DNA of 64,000 bases from Streptomyces sp. CB01201 (GTDB lineage: Bacteria > Actinomycetota > Actinomycetes > Streptomycetales > Streptomycetaceae), in contig NZ_NNBJ01000014.1 in the NCBI RefSeq assembly GCF_002803085.1, positions 154,781 through 218,780 on the forward strand. Direction: 5' to 3'. The notes beneath the pieces were generated by a model. The model was not told the origin of the DNA. It saw nothing but the letters and a program-made list of their open reading frames with translations, and did no database searches. A program made the translations under genes and the position numbers. Below, one piece after another: positions 8,990 to 16,989 of this stretch; the first letter of the stretch is position 1; each line of letters starts with the position of its first letter.

Positions 8990-9332
8990 GCCCGAGGTGC
9001 GCCGGGGCCCTGCCCCGGGCCCCGGGTCTGGCCCCTCCCCACCCCTTCCCGCAACCCTCCGGGGGTGGGATGGGCGGGCTTCCGGGGGCTGCGCCCCCGG
9101 GCCCCTCGGGTTCGGCTGCGGACCGTGCGGGGCTGGTCGCGCAGTTCCCCGCGCCCCTAAAGACTTCGGCGCTGGCCCGCACCGGGCATTTCAGCTCGTC
9201 CAGCTGATCGGTGCGGGCCAGCGCAGGCATCTTCAGCCCGTCATGGGGGTCCCCCCTGGCCCTTAAGGCCTTGGGGGAGTTTGAGGACGAGCGCCCTTCA
9301 GGCGCGAACGGGGTCTGGGGCGGAGCCCCAGG
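8990..9332. repeat. Composite dispersed intergenic repeat, copy 2
   Basis: The 435-base spacer between ispG and the next gene is almost wholly a second copy of the composite element seen at 592-1003. Both modules are present in the same order: 9111-9158 with GCGCAGTTCCCCGCGCCCCT, and about 9234-9332 ending CTGGGGCGGAGCCCCAGG. A 50-bp insertion-like segment between the modules (9183-9233) contains a partial duplicate of the element itself. No gene is seen here. A -10-like TACAGT at 9358-9363 could serve the following gene. Confidence 0.8.
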
Positions 9333-9398
9333 AAAGCGGGGGGCCCGGGGCGGCGGGTACAGTGCGGAGATCAGCAGCCCGTCCCGTGAGGCCCCCTC

Positions 9399-10244
9399 GT
9401 GTTGATGCAGACCACCACCCGGGTCCTCGAACCCGGCGACCTCGGCGCGGCGCTCGCCATCCTGGAGAGCGACCCGGTCGCCAACGCGTTCGTGACGTCC
9501 CGCGTACAGATCGCCGGCCTCGACCCCTGGCGCCTCGGCGGCGAGATGTGGGGCTGGTACGCGGACGGCCGGCTCCGCTCCCTGTGCTACTCCGGCGCCA
9601 ACCTCGTACCGATCTGCGCCACCCCCGAGGCGGTACGTTCCTTCGCCGACCGCGCCCGCCGCACCGGCCGCCGCTGCTCGTCCATCGTCGGCCCCGCCGA
9701 GCCCACCGCCCGGCTGTGGCAGCTGCTCGAACCGCACTGGGGCCCGGCCCGCGACGTACGCCCGAACCAGCCCCTGATGGTCGCCGAGCGGATGCCCGAC
9801 GACATCACCCCCGACCCGTACGTCCGCCGCATCCGCAAGGACGAGATGGAGGTGATCATGCCGGCCTGCGTCGCCATGTTCACCGAGGAGGTCGGTGTCT
9901 CCCCGATGGCCGGTGACGGCGGCCTGCTCTACCAGGCCCGGGTGGCCGAACTCGTCGGTTCCGGGCGGTCGTTCGCCCGCATCGAGGACGGCAGGGTCGT
10001 CTTCAAGGCCGAGATCGGCGCCGCCACCAACCAGGCCTGCCAGATCCAGGGCGTCTGGGTCGCCCCCGAGCACCGGGGCAAGGGCCTGTCCGCCACCGGC
10101 ATGGCGGCCGTCCTGCGATACGCCCTCGCGGATGTCGCCCCGGTCGTGAGCCTGTACGTGAACGACTTCAACACCCCCGCTCGCGCCTGCTACCGACGGG
10201 TCGGTTTCCGTGAGACCGGAGCATTCATGAGCGTGCTGTTCTGA
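9399..10244 (+). CDS. GNAT-family N-acetyltransferase with DUF4081-like N-terminus
   Basis: 281 residues. The C-terminal half is a GNAT fold with the acetyl-CoA loop VAPEHRGKGLSATG, followed by a conserved NDFNTPARACYRRVGF end. The N-terminal half is a second, degenerate acetyltransferase-like domain as in DUF4081 proteins. Such enzymes transfer an acetyl group to an amine; the substrate is unknown. Starts are ambiguous: GTG 9399, TTG 9402 and ATG 9405 are successive in-frame candidates behind a TGAGG at 9387-9391. GTG 9399 is given as the longest with good spacing. The stop lies 15 bases before the next acetyltransferase gene. Confidence 0.85.
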   Translation: MLMQTTTRVLEPGDLGAALAILESDPVANAFVTSRVQIAGLDPWRLGGEMWGWYADGRLRSLCYSGANLVPICATPEAVRSFADRARRTGRRCSSIVGPAEPTARLWQLLEPHWGPARDVRPNQPLMVAERMPDDITPDPYVRRIRKDEMEVIMPACVAMFTEEVGVSPMAGDGGLLYQARVAELVGSGRSFARIEDGRVVFKAEIGAATNQACQIQGVWVAPEHRGKGLSATGMAAVLRYALADVAPVVSLYVNDFNTPARACYRRVGFRETGAFMSVLF

Positions 10245-10247
10245 GGT

Positions 10248-10253
10248 TAGGGT
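10248..10253 (+). promoter_or_regulatory. Leaderless-type -10 box (TAGGGT) before second GNAT gene
   Basis: TAGGGT ends only six bases before ATG 10260, and there is no Shine-Dalgarno sequence in between. This geometry places the transcription start on or next to the A of the ATG. No good -35 is visible. Confidence 0.5.
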
Positions 10254-10259
10254 GCGCCC

Positions 10260-10817
10260 ATGGCTCCTGACTCTGAGGTACTGGTCGGCCCGCTCGACCT
10301 CGCGGCCCGCGTGGACGAGGCGCTCGCCGTGCAGGCGGTCGCCTTCGGACTGGGCGCCGAAGAGGTGGGGGTCCGCCGCCACATCGTCCTTCGCCACCTC
10401 ACCTACCCCGGCGCCCGGGCGCTCGGAGCCACCACCCCCGACGGGCGGCTGGCGGGCTTCGTCTACGGGATGCCCAACGACCGGGCGCACTGGTGGTCCA
10501 CCGTCGTCGAGCCGTATCTGCGCAACAGGAACACCGAGCACTGGCTGGACGACTCCTTCGTGATCACCGAGCTGCACGTCCACCCCGCCTTCCAGGGCCG
10601 GGGCCTTGGCCGGGCGCTCATCACCACCATCACCGACACCGCCACCGAACCCCGCTCGATCCTCTCCGCGATCGACACCGAGAGCCCGGCCCGTGCCCTC
10701 TACCGCTCCCTCGGCTACGCGGACCTGGCCGGCCAGGTCCAATTCCCGAGCGCGGCACGGCCGTACGTCGTGATGGGCGCCCCCCTCCCGCTGCTGCGGA
10801 GCGGGCCCCCTCGGTAA
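10260..10817 (+). CDS. GNAT-family N-acetyltransferase
   Basis: A 185-residue single-domain acetyltransferase. The acetyl-CoA binding motif is VHPAFQGRGLGRALI, preceded by the beta-4 strand ITELHV and followed by TESPARALYRSLGY, the usual motif-B end. It begins 15 bases after the preceding acetyltransferase gene but has its own possible leaderless promoter. It precedes proS with its own spacer, so it may be independent of it. The acceptor substrate is not known. Confidence 0.85.
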   Translation: MAPDSEVLVGPLDLAARVDEALAVQAVAFGLGAEEVGVRRHIVLRHLTYPGARALGATTPDGRLAGFVYGMPNDRAHWWSTVVEPYLRNRNTEHWLDDSFVITELHVHPAFQGRGLGRALITTITDTATEPRSILSAIDTESPARALYRSLGYADLAGQVQFPSAARPYVVMGAPLPLLRSGPPR

Positions 10818-10847
10818 ACGGATTTCCGCGCACTCGGGCCGCCCGGC

Positions 10848-10853
10848 TAACCT
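10848..10853 (+). promoter_or_regulatory. Candidate -10 box for proS
   Basis: TAACCT lies 37 bases before the proS ATG, with an AGGAGAG ribosome binding site (10879-10885) in the leader. The -35 is not recognisable, so this is suggestive only. Confidence 0.35.
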
Positions 10854-10890
10854 CCAGGCATCACCCCGTGCACGTACAGGAGAGAAATCC

Positions 10891-12591
10891 ATGGCAGCCG
10901 CCCAGGTTCAGCGCATGTCCCGTCTGATGGCCAAGACATTGCGCGACGACCCGGCGGACGCCGAGACGCTCAGCCACAAGCTCCTGGTGCGCGCCGGTTA
11001 CGTACGCCGCAATGCCGCCGGCATCTGGACCTGGCTGCCGCTCGGCAAGAAGGTCCTGGACAACATCTCCACCGTCGTGCGCGAGGAGATGGACGCCATC
11101 GGCGCCCAGGAGGTCCTGCTCCCGGCGCTGCTGCCCAAGGAGGCGTACGAGGCGAGCGGCCGCTGGGACGAGTACGGCGACCTGCTGTTCCGGCTCAAGG
11201 ACCGCAAGGGCGGCGAGTACCTGCTCGGCCCGACGCACGAAGAGATCTTCACGCAGACGGTCAAGGACCAGTGCACGTCCTACAAGGACCTGCCGGTGAT
11301 GCTCTACCAGATCCAGACCAAGTACCGCGACGAGGCCCGTCCGCGCTCCGGTGTGCTGCGCGGCCGCGAGTTCCAGATGAAGGACTCGTACTCCTTCGAC
11401 ACCACCGACGAGGGCCTCGCCGAGTCGTACGCGCTGCACCGCGCCGCCTACCAGAAGATCTTCGCGCGCCTGGGCCTGGACTACCGCATCGTGTCCGCCG
11501 TCTCCGGCGCCATGGGCGGCTCCGCCTCCGAGGAGTTCCTGGCCCCGGCCGCGGCCGGTGAGGACACCTTCGTGGACTGCCCGGCCTGCGACTACGCGGC
11601 CAACACCGAGGCCGTCACCTTCGTGGCCGCACCCGTCGACGGCTCCGCGCACGGGCCCGTCGAGGAGATCGACACCCCCGACACCCCCACCATCGAGACC
11701 CTGGCCGCCCACCTCGGCGTCCCGGCCTCGGCCACCCTGAAGAACCTCCTGGTCAAGGTCGACGGCGAGATCGTCGCGGTCGGCGTCCCCGGCGACCGCG
11801 AGGTGGACCTCGGAAAGCTCGGCGAGCACCTGGCCCCCGCGGTCGTGGAGCTCGTGACCGCCGAGGACTTCGCCGACCGCCCCGACCTCGTGCGCGGCTA
11901 CGTCGGACCGCAGGGCCTGGAGAAGGTCCGCTACATCGCCGACCCGCGCGTCGCCCCCGGCACCGCCTGGGTCACCGGCGCCAACAAGCCCGACACCCAC
12001 GCGCGCAACGTGGTGTGCGGCCGTGACTTCGAGGTGGACGACCACCTCGACGTCGTCGTGGTCGAGGAGGGCGACCCGTGCCCGTCCTGCGGCGCCGGCC
12101 TCAAGCTGGACCGCGCGATCGAGATCGGCCACATCTTCCAGCTCGGCCGCAAGTACGCCGACACCTTCCAGCTCGACGTCCTCGGCAAGGAGGGCAAGCC
12201 GGTCCGGGTCACGATGGGCTCGTACGGCATCGGCGTCTCCCGCGCGGTGGCGGCCCTCGCCGAGCAGACCGCCGACGACAAGGGCCTGTGCTGGCCCGCC
12301 GAGATCGCCCCGGCCGATGTGCACGTCGTCGCCGCGGGCAAGGCCGTGCAGACCGAGGCGGCCCTGGAGGCGGCCGAGCAGCTGCGCGCCGCCGGGCTGC
12401 GGGTCCTGGTCGACGACCGGGCCGGTGTCTCGCCCGGCGTGAAGTTCACCGACGCCGAGCTGATCGGGGTGCCGCAGATCCTGGTCGCCGGGCGCCGGGT
12501 CGCCGAGGGCGTCTTCGAGCTGAAGGACCGGCGCAGCGGCGAGCGCGAGGAGCTGCCGCTGGCCGAGGCGATCGCCCGCCTGACGGCCTGA
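10891..12591 (+). CDS. proS: Prolyl-tRNA synthetase, bacterial editing type
   Basis: A 566-residue class II aminoacyl-tRNA synthetase that charges tRNA-Pro. Class II motif 1 lies around GAQEVLLPALLP, motif 2 contains RDEARPRSGVLRGREFQMKD, and motif 3 is GSYGIGVSRAVAAL. A YbaK-like cis-editing insertion occupies roughly residues 225-385 (TPTIETLAAHLGVPASATLK... and VRYIADPRV), so it is the long bacterial form that clears Ala-tRNA-Pro. The C-terminal anticodon-binding domain follows. A cysteine-rich CPSC segment and an earlier CPAC segment flank the editing domain. ATG 10891 has AGGAGAG upstream. It is monocistronic. Confidence 0.96.
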   Translation: MAAAQVQRMSRLMAKTLRDDPADAETLSHKLLVRAGYVRRNAAGIWTWLPLGKKVLDNISTVVREEMDAIGAQEVLLPALLPKEAYEASGRWDEYGDLLFRLKDRKGGEYLLGPTHEEIFTQTVKDQCTSYKDLPVMLYQIQTKYRDEARPRSGVLRGREFQMKDSYSFDTTDEGLAESYALHRAAYQKIFARLGLDYRIVSAVSGAMGGSASEEFLAPAAAGEDTFVDCPACDYAANTEAVTFVAAPVDGSAHGPVEEIDTPDTPTIETLAAHLGVPASATLKNLLVKVDGEIVAVGVPGDREVDLGKLGEHLAPAVVELVTAEDFADRPDLVRGYVGPQGLEKVRYIADPRVAPGTAWVTGANKPDTHARNVVCGRDFEVDDHLDVVVVEEGDPCPSCGAGLKLDRAIEIGHIFQLGRKYADTFQLDVLGKEGKPVRVTMGSYGIGVSRAVAALAEQTADDKGLCWPAEIAPADVHVVAAGKAVQTEAALEAAEQLRAAGLRVLVDDRAGVSPGVKFTDAELIGVPQILVAGRRVAEGVFELKDRRSGEREELPLAEAIARLTA

Positions 12592-12607
12592 CGGCCGCGG
12601 CTGCCCG

Positions 12608-12800
12608 GGTGCGCTGGGGCTCCGCCCCAGGCCCCGTTCGCGCCTTGAGGACGGACTGAAGATGCCCGCGCCCCGGGTATTTAGGGGCGCGGGGAACTGC
12701 GCGACCAGCCACGCACGGTCCTCAGCTGAGGAACCCTCCCCCGGAGGGTCTCGGGAAGGGGCGGGGCGGGGGCTCTCCCGGGGTGTGGGGCGAAGCCCCA
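12608..12800. repeat. Composite dispersed intergenic repeat, copy 3 (inverted)
   Basis: A third copy of the composite element, in reverse orientation and partly degraded. GGGGCTCCGCCCCAGGCCCC at about 12617 corresponds to the distal module. AGGGGCGCGGGGAACTGCGC at 12683-12702 is the reverse complement of the GCGCAGTTCCCCGCGCCCCT core of copies 1 and 2. It fills the spacer between the convergent proS and phosphotransferase-like genes and may act as a bidirectional terminator. Confidence 0.75.
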
Positions 12801-12814
12801 CCAGGGGGCGCGGG

Positions 12815-13714
12815 CTACAGCCAGCCCGCGAATTCGAGGAGGAGTTCCGCGTCGCGGTGGCGGCCCGCCGCCCCCGCCCGCAGCCCGGACTCGACCGCAC
12901 GGAACAGCGTCCAGCCGTGCAGCCGCTCCGGGTCCACGTCCAGCGAGTCGGCGAGCTTCTTCACGCGGCGCCGGGCAGCCGACGCCCCGGTCGGCGCGGC
13001 GATGAGGTCCTCCACCCGGTCCCGTACCAACCGCGCCAGGTCATAGGCGCGTTCACCCACCAGCGGTTCCGGACCCACCGTCAGCCATGGCACCCGCTCG
13101 CCCGAAAGCACCTTGCTCTGCCGGAAGTTGCCGTGCAGCAGCATCAACTCGGCTGCGGAGGAGGCGAGTTCATCGCGGGCAGCCAGCGCGGCCGTCACCA
13201 GCGGCGCCAGCTCGCCGCTCCCCGCGGCCCGCATCGGCACGCTCTGGCGCCCGGTGCGCTCGGCCACCGATTCGAAACCGTGGCCGCCCGGCGGCTCGAC
13301 CCACAGCCGCCGTACCGTCCCGGCCGCCTCCAGGAGCGCCTTCGCCTCGGGCAGCGAGCGCAGGGAGACCTCGGGGTGCAGCCGTTCCAGGAGCAGCGCG
13401 TCGTCCGGCGCGCCCTCCTCCATCAGCTGGGCCGCGCCCCAGCCGTTCCAGTGCGCGAGCGCCGCGCGTTCCAGGTCGGGGCGGGCGAAGGAAGGGGCGA
13501 CCTTGAGGGCGGCGGGGGCGCCGTCCGGCCGGCGTACGAGGGCGACCAGGCTGGAACGTCCGCCCGGCGCCTGCACCCGGTCGACGGTGAGCCCGCGCCG
13601 GGCCGCCGACTGTTCGGCCAGCTCCGGCAGCCGGCCGAGCCAGGGCCCGGCCAGCGCATCCCCGTACGTCTCGCCGAGCGCGCGGACCAGCCGCTCAGGC
13701 GGTTCGAAAGCCAT
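12815..13714 (-). CDS. Aminoglycoside-phosphotransferase-like protein, probably inactive kinase
   Basis: 299 residues with the fold signature of the APH/choline-kinase family. The usual catalytic HGD is here HGN (His194-Gly195-Asn196), the next family Asn is lost (FRQSKVL), and the metal-binding D of the IDPE segment is Gly214 (VGPEPLVGERAYDLA). A candidate ATP lysine, Lys71, is present in ALKVA. The rest of the scaffold, including AYDLARLVRDR, is intact and no frameshift is seen. The protein therefore looks like a maintained pseudokinase, or a phosphotransferase with altered chemistry, rather than a resistance enzyme. The start is ATG 13714. It is transcribed away from the downstream gene cluster and converges on proS. 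Function unknown. Confidence 0.75.
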   Translation of the reverse strand: MAFEPPERLVRALGETYGDALAGPWLGRLPELAEQSAARRGLTVDRVQAPGGRSSLVALVRRPDGAPAALKVAPSFARPDLERAALAHWNGWGAAQLMEEGAPDDALLLERLHPEVSLRSLPEAKALLEAAGTVRRLWVEPPGGHGFESVAERTGRQSVPMRAAGSGELAPLVTAALAARDELASSAAELMLLHGNFRQSKVLSGERVPWLTVGPEPLVGERAYDLARLVRDRVEDLIAAPTGASAARRRVKKLADSLDVDPERLHGWTLFRAVESGLRAGAAGRHRDAELLLEFAGWL

Positions 13715-13752
13715 GCGTGTATTGCCCCTTGCTCAGGTCTGACCGGTGGAAC

Positions 13753-14199
13753 TCAGGTACGGGCCGGTGGAACGGGTGCGCTCGGGCGTTCCGCGAGCCC
13801 AGGAAAGGCTACGCTGCCGCCCCGCCACCGCACGGCCCGCACCGCCGCCTCCCGCAGGGCCGCGGCCGCCTCCTGGCGCAGCGGCCCCTCGGCGGACCGG
13901 ACGAGGTCGGAGTACACGCCGGCCACCCGGTCCTCCAGCTCCGCCGCCAGGCGCACCGCGGCGCCCGCGTCGGCCACCGCGAACGGCAGGGCGTAGGCCG
14001 CGGCCGCCGCCACCGGCGATCCGCCCAGGTCACGCACGGTACGGGCAAGCAGATCGCGCCGGGAGCGGTGCGCGGTGAGGGCGTCACGCGCCTCCGGGAC
14101 CCGGGCCTCGGCGAGCCGTCCGCCGAGCACTCCGTATCCGTACACCGCCGCGTGTTCGGCGGCGAGCGCGGCCTGGGCCGCGTCCAGGGGCTCGGCCAT
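13753..14199 (-). CDS. Ferritin-like DUF4439 protein
   Basis: 148 residues, almost entirely helical. It matches the DUF4439/ferritin-like pattern, with AALAAEHAAVYGYGVLGGRL in helix 1 and ELEDRVAGVYSDLVR later. The repeated Glu/His/Tyr positions suggest a four-helix bundle, though a complete di-iron set is not certain. The start is ATG 14199, which shares one base with the TGA of the upstream lipoprotein gene. A GTG immediately before it (14202) would give the classic 4-bp overlap instead. The two genes therefore form a coupled pair. Biochemical role unknown. Confidence 0.75.
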   Translation of the reverse strand: MAEPLDAAQAALAAEHAAVYGYGVLGGRLAEARVPEARDALTAHRSRRDLLARTVRDLGGSPVAAAAAYALPFAVADAGAAVRLAAELEDRVAGVYSDLVRSAEGPLRQEAAAALREAAVRAVRWRGGSVAFPGLAERPSAPVPPART

Positions 14200-14708
14200 C
14201 ACGCGCCCCCGCCCAGGAGGTAGGCGTGCCCGGCGCCGGAGGCGGCCACCGAGGCGAGCAGGCGGGCCAGCTCCGGCGGGGCGGCGGCCACGGCCGCCAA
14301 CTGGGCGTCGGAGGTGCGGCGTTCGGCGTCCGCGAGCTGCTTGACGGCGTCCTCGGCGTCGGCCGGGACGGAGGAGACCGCGGCCGACGGGGTGACCGCC
14401 GGGCTCGGGGTGGCCGCCGGGGGAGGGGCGAGCGCCCTGTCGTGCTGGACTGCCTGGTCGCGCAGCGGGGCGAGGCGGTCCCGCAGCGACGGATGCATCG
14501 CGAGCACCGCGTCGTACTGGGTGACCAGGGCCCGGCTCGCCGCCGACGTCCGCTCGCGCAGCGCCGCCTCCGCCCGCTTCGCCGCCTCGCGCGCCCCGGC
14601 CGCGGCGCCCTGCCCGCCGCCCGCGTCCGAGCAGCCGGCCAGCACTCCCGCGGCCGCCGCTCCCGTCACGGCCAGCACACGCCTTCGCGTGGTCCCCGGG
14701 TGCCCCAC
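14199..14708 (-). CDS. Putative Tat-exported lipoprotein
   Basis: 169 residues. The N-terminus MGHPGTTRRRVLAVTG, followed by an Ala-rich segment ending LAGC, combines a twin-arginine signal with a lipobox; Cys would be the acylated residue. The mature part is Ala/Arg-rich and helical with a coiled-coil tendency (AAKRAEAALRERTSAASRAL) and no recognised domain. A proline-rich stretch lies near the middle. It is translationally coupled to the following ferritin-like protein, with which it may work at the membrane surface. It is divergent from rimP, so the 196-base spacer should contain promoters for both directions. Confidence 0.7.
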   Translation of the reverse strand: MGHPGTTRRRVLAVTGAAAAGVLAGCSDAGGGQGAAAGAREAAKRAEAALRERTSAASRALVTQYDAVLAMHPSLRDRLAPLRDQAVQHDRALAPPPAATPSPAVTPSAAVSSVPADAEDAVKQLADAERRTSDAQLAAVAAAPPELARLLASVAASGAGHAYLLGGGA

Positions 14709-14904
14709 GTGTCACTCCCTGCGCGCCGGTCCGCCGGTGACCGAGTGATCACCGCAGGCGAGCGTACCCGCGGGGCCCGGGCCATGGACGGCAACACCCT
14801 CCCGGACCGGATACCCTTTGATCTGAACGGCGGCGGTCCACACGACGGCCGCCGTACGCGACGACGACCCCCACAACAGCAGACGCGGCCGAGGAGTCAC
14901 CCGG

Positions 14905-15453
14905 ATGAGCACCACCCAGAGCGACAGGCTGCGCGGTCTTCTTGAACCGCTCGTCAGCGCGAAGGATCTGGACCTCGAAGAGATCGAGGTGTCCCGGGCG
15001 GGCCGCCGGCGCGTGCTGCGGATCGTGGTCGACTCCGACGACGGCGTCGAGCTGGACGCCTGTGCCGAGCTGAGCCGGGCCGTCTCCGCCGCGCTCGACG
15101 AGAGCGACGCGATGGGCGAGGACGAGTACGTCCTGGAAGTGACGTCGCCGGGCGCCGAGCGCCCCCTCACCGAACCGCGCCACTACCGGCGGGCCACCGG
15201 CCGGCTCGCCCGGCTCCAGCTGCACGACGGCAGCGAAGTGGTCGCACGGATCGTCGAGGCCGACGAAGAAGGCATCGACGCCGAGATCCCGGGCGTGAAG
15301 GGGCGCAAGCCCACCGCCCGCAGGATCGCCTTCGCCGAGATCACCAAGGCGCGGGTCGAGATCGAGTTCAGCCGCAAGGACGGAAAGAACGAGATCGCAC
15401 AAGACAGCAGGGACGACATCCTGAACGACATTCAGAACGAAGAGGAGGCGTAG
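14905..15453 (+). CDS. rimP: Ribosome maturation factor RimP
   Basis: 182 residues. RimP helps assemble the 30S subunit. The N-terminal alpha/beta domain contains LEEIEVSRAGRRRVLRIVVD and the conserved VTSPGAERPL segment, followed by the small SH3-like domain (KARVEIEF). The C-terminus is an acidic extension. It begins the rimP-nusA-ylxR-infB-rbfA-truB operon and is followed two bases later by nusA. The ATG has CGAGGAG-type purines upstream (14891-14896). A hairpin with arms ACGGCGGC and GCCGCCGT (about 14827-14855) lies in the leader. Confidence 0.93.
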   Translation: MSTTQSDRLRGLLEPLVSAKDLDLEEIEVSRAGRRRVLRIVVDSDDGVELDACAELSRAVSAALDESDAMGEDEYVLEVTSPGAERPLTEPRHYRRATGRLARLQLHDGSEVVARIVEADEEGIDAEIPGVKGRKPTARRIAFAEITKARVEIEFSRKDGKNEIAQDSRDDILNDIQNEEEA

Positions 15454-15455
15454 CC

Positions 15456-16445
15456 GTGGACATCGACATGAGTGCCCTGCGGGGTCTGGTCCGGGAGAAG
15501 GAGATCTCCTTCGACCTGCTGGTCGAGGCGATCGAGTCGGCGCTCCTCATCGCCTACCACCGCACCGAGGGCAGCTTCCGGCGTGCGCGCGTGAAGCTGG
15601 ACCGTGAGAACGGTCATGTCACGGTGTGGGCGAAGGAAGACCCGGCCGACCTCGAAGAGGGCCAGGAGGCCAAGGAGTTCGACGACACCCCGTCGGGCTT
15701 CGGCCGGATCGCGGCGAGCACCGCCAAGCAGGTCATCCTGCAGCGGCTGCGCGACGCGGAGGACGACATCACGTTCGGCGAGTTCGCCGGCCGTGAGGGC
15801 GACGTCATCACCGGCGTCGTCCAGCAGGGCAAGGACCCGAAGAACGTCCTGGTCGACATCGGCAAGATGGAGGCCATGCTGCCGGTGCAGGAGCAGGTGC
15901 CGGGCGAGGAGTACACGCACGGCCTGCGCCTTCGTACGTACGTCGTACGGGTGGCGAAGGGTGTGCGCGGGCCGTCGGTGACGCTGTCGCGCACCCACCC
16001 CAACCTGGTCAAGAAGCTGTTCGCGCTTGAGGTCCCGGAGATCGCCGACGGTTCGGTGGAGATCTCCGCGATCGCCCGCGAGGCCGGCCACCGCACGAAG
16101 ATCGCGGTGCGCTCCACGCGCAGCGGCCTCAATGCCAAGGGTGCCTGCATCGGCCCGATGGGCGGCCGGGTGCGCAACGTCATGGCCGAGCTGCACGGCG
16201 AGAAGATCGACATCGTCGACTGGTCGGACGACCCGGCCCAGATGGTCGCCAACGCGCTGTCCCCGGCCCGGGTCTCCAAGGTCGAGGTTGTGGACCTCGC
16301 GGCCCGCTCCGCCCGGGTGACCGTCCCGGACTACCAGCTCTCCCTCGCCATCGGCAAGGAGGGTCAGAACGCCCGGCTCGCCGCCCGCCTCACCGGCTGG
16401 CGCATCGACATCCGCCCGGACACCGAGCAGCCCGAGCAGGACTGA
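15456..16445 (+). CDS. nusA: Transcription termination/antitermination factor NusA
   Basis: A 329-residue RNA-polymerase-binding factor affecting pausing, termination and antitermination. In order: an N-terminal RNAP-binding domain (to ~120), an S1 domain (GDVITGVVQQGKDPKNVLVDIG), and two KH domains, the second containing LAIGKEGQNARLAARLTGW. The acidic C-terminal repeats of E. coli NusA are absent, as usual in actinobacteria. The GTG start at 15456 is preceded by AGAGGAGG (15440-15447). It is two bases from the rimP stop, so coupled. Confidence 0.96.
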   Translation: MDIDMSALRGLVREKEISFDLLVEAIESALLIAYHRTEGSFRRARVKLDRENGHVTVWAKEDPADLEEGQEAKEFDDTPSGFGRIAASTAKQVILQRLRDAEDDITFGEFAGREGDVITGVVQQGKDPKNVLVDIGKMEAMLPVQEQVPGEEYTHGLRLRTYVVRVAKGVRGPSVTLSRTHPNLVKKLFALEVPEIADGSVEISAIAREAGHRTKIAVRSTRSGLNAKGACIGPMGGRVRNVMAELHGEKIDIVDWSDDPAQMVANALSPARVSKVEVVDLAARSARVTVPDYQLSLAIGKEGQNARLAARLTGWRIDIRPDTEQPEQD

Positions 16446-16461
16446 CGGGAATAAGAAGTGG

Positions 16462-16487
16462 CCCTGCCCCGGTTCCTCGGGGCAGGG
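16462..16487. terminator. Hairpin between nusA and ylxR
   Basis: A perfect 10-bp stem, CCCTGCCCCG (16462-16471) with 16478-16487, and a 6-nt loop. It probably attenuates readthrough from nusA into infB. A separate promoter box follows at 16552. Confidence 0.7.
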
Positions 16488-16551
16488 TGAAGCTTTCTGG
16501 ACAACAACCGTTCGATTTTTGCCCCAAAGGGGTGAGGTCGGTGCGGGGAGG

Positions 16552-16557
16552 TAGACT
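16552..16557 (+). promoter_or_regulatory. -10 box TAGACT directly before ylxR
   Basis: A near-consensus Streptomyces -10, TAGACT, lies five bases before the GTG of ylxR. It would yield a leaderless or near-leaderless message for ylxR-infB downstream of the internal hairpin. A GGGGAGG at 16545-16551 could alternatively be a ribosome binding site, so the box is not certain. Confidence 0.5.
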
Positions 16558-16562
16558 TAAAC

Positions 16563-16841
16563 GTGTCTGGCCGGACGCACGCCCGCGCCTGCCCTGAGCG
16601 AACCTGCGTGGGATGCCGGGAGCGAGCGGCCAAGAGCGATCTGCTGCGCATCGTGGCGGTCGAGGGTGCTTGCGCCCCCGATCCTCGCGGTACGCTGCCC
16701 GGCCGGGGTGCGTATGTACACCCCGCCTCGGTCTGTCTCGACCAGGCGGTCCGCCGCCGGGCGTTCTCCAGGGCCTTCCGGGCCAAGGAAGCGCTCGACA
16801 CCGCGGATGTGCGGAAGTACGTCGAGCAGGCGGCAACGTAA
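16563..16841 (+). CDS. ylxR: YlxR-family RNA-binding protein (DUF448)
   Basis: 92 residues. The family signature is complete: RTCVGCR near the N-terminus, GRGAYVHP, a second cysteine, and RRRAFSRAFR. YlxR proteins are small basic proteins always found between nusA and infB. In other bacteria they bind RNA and modulate RNase P, but the role in Streptomyces is not settled. GTG 16563 is the only start giving the conserved N-terminus. Confidence 0.9.
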   Translation: MSGRTHARACPERTCVGCRERAAKSDLLRIVAVEGACAPDPRGTLPGRGAYVHPASVCLDQAVRRRAFSRAFRAKEALDTADVRKYVEQAAT

Positions 16842-16908
16842 GAAGAAGCACGGCACGGAATCCCGTGCGGTCAGGTACCTCGCGAGTTGGAAGTAGGTCG
16901 AGATTGCG

Positions 16909-16951
16909 ATGAGCACTCGATGAGTACGCGATGAGTACGCCCATGAAGTAG
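16909..16951 (+). other. Three overlapping mini-ORFs in the infB leader
   Basis: An 11-bp period of CGATGAG (at 16907, 16918 and 16929) creates three tiny reading frames chained by ATGA overlaps: 16909-16923 (MSTR), 16920-16934 (MSTR) and 16931-16951 (MSTPMK). Each stop overlaps the next start. No strong ribosome binding site precedes the first. They lie 39 bases before the infB start and just upstream of a hairpin. They may be a translated leader or a repeat-expansion accident. Confidence 0.45.
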
Positions 16952-16955
16952 CGAC

Positions 16956-16976
16956 GGTCCGGCGGTAACCCGGACC
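16956..16976 (+). promoter_or_regulatory. Hairpin abutting the infB ribosome binding site
   Basis: GGTCCGG (16956-16962) pairs perfectly with CCGGACC (16970-16976) over a 7-nt loop. The infB ribosome binding site AAAAGGAG starts one base later (16978). The hairpin could tune initiation on infB. Confidence 0.5.
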
Positions 16977-16989
16977 TAAAAGGAGCGAA

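Noticed and set aside
7818..10892. A 1024-codon minus-strand frame across ispG and the acetyltransferases
   Set aside because: It crosses dispersed repeats and three well-supported plus-strand genes.
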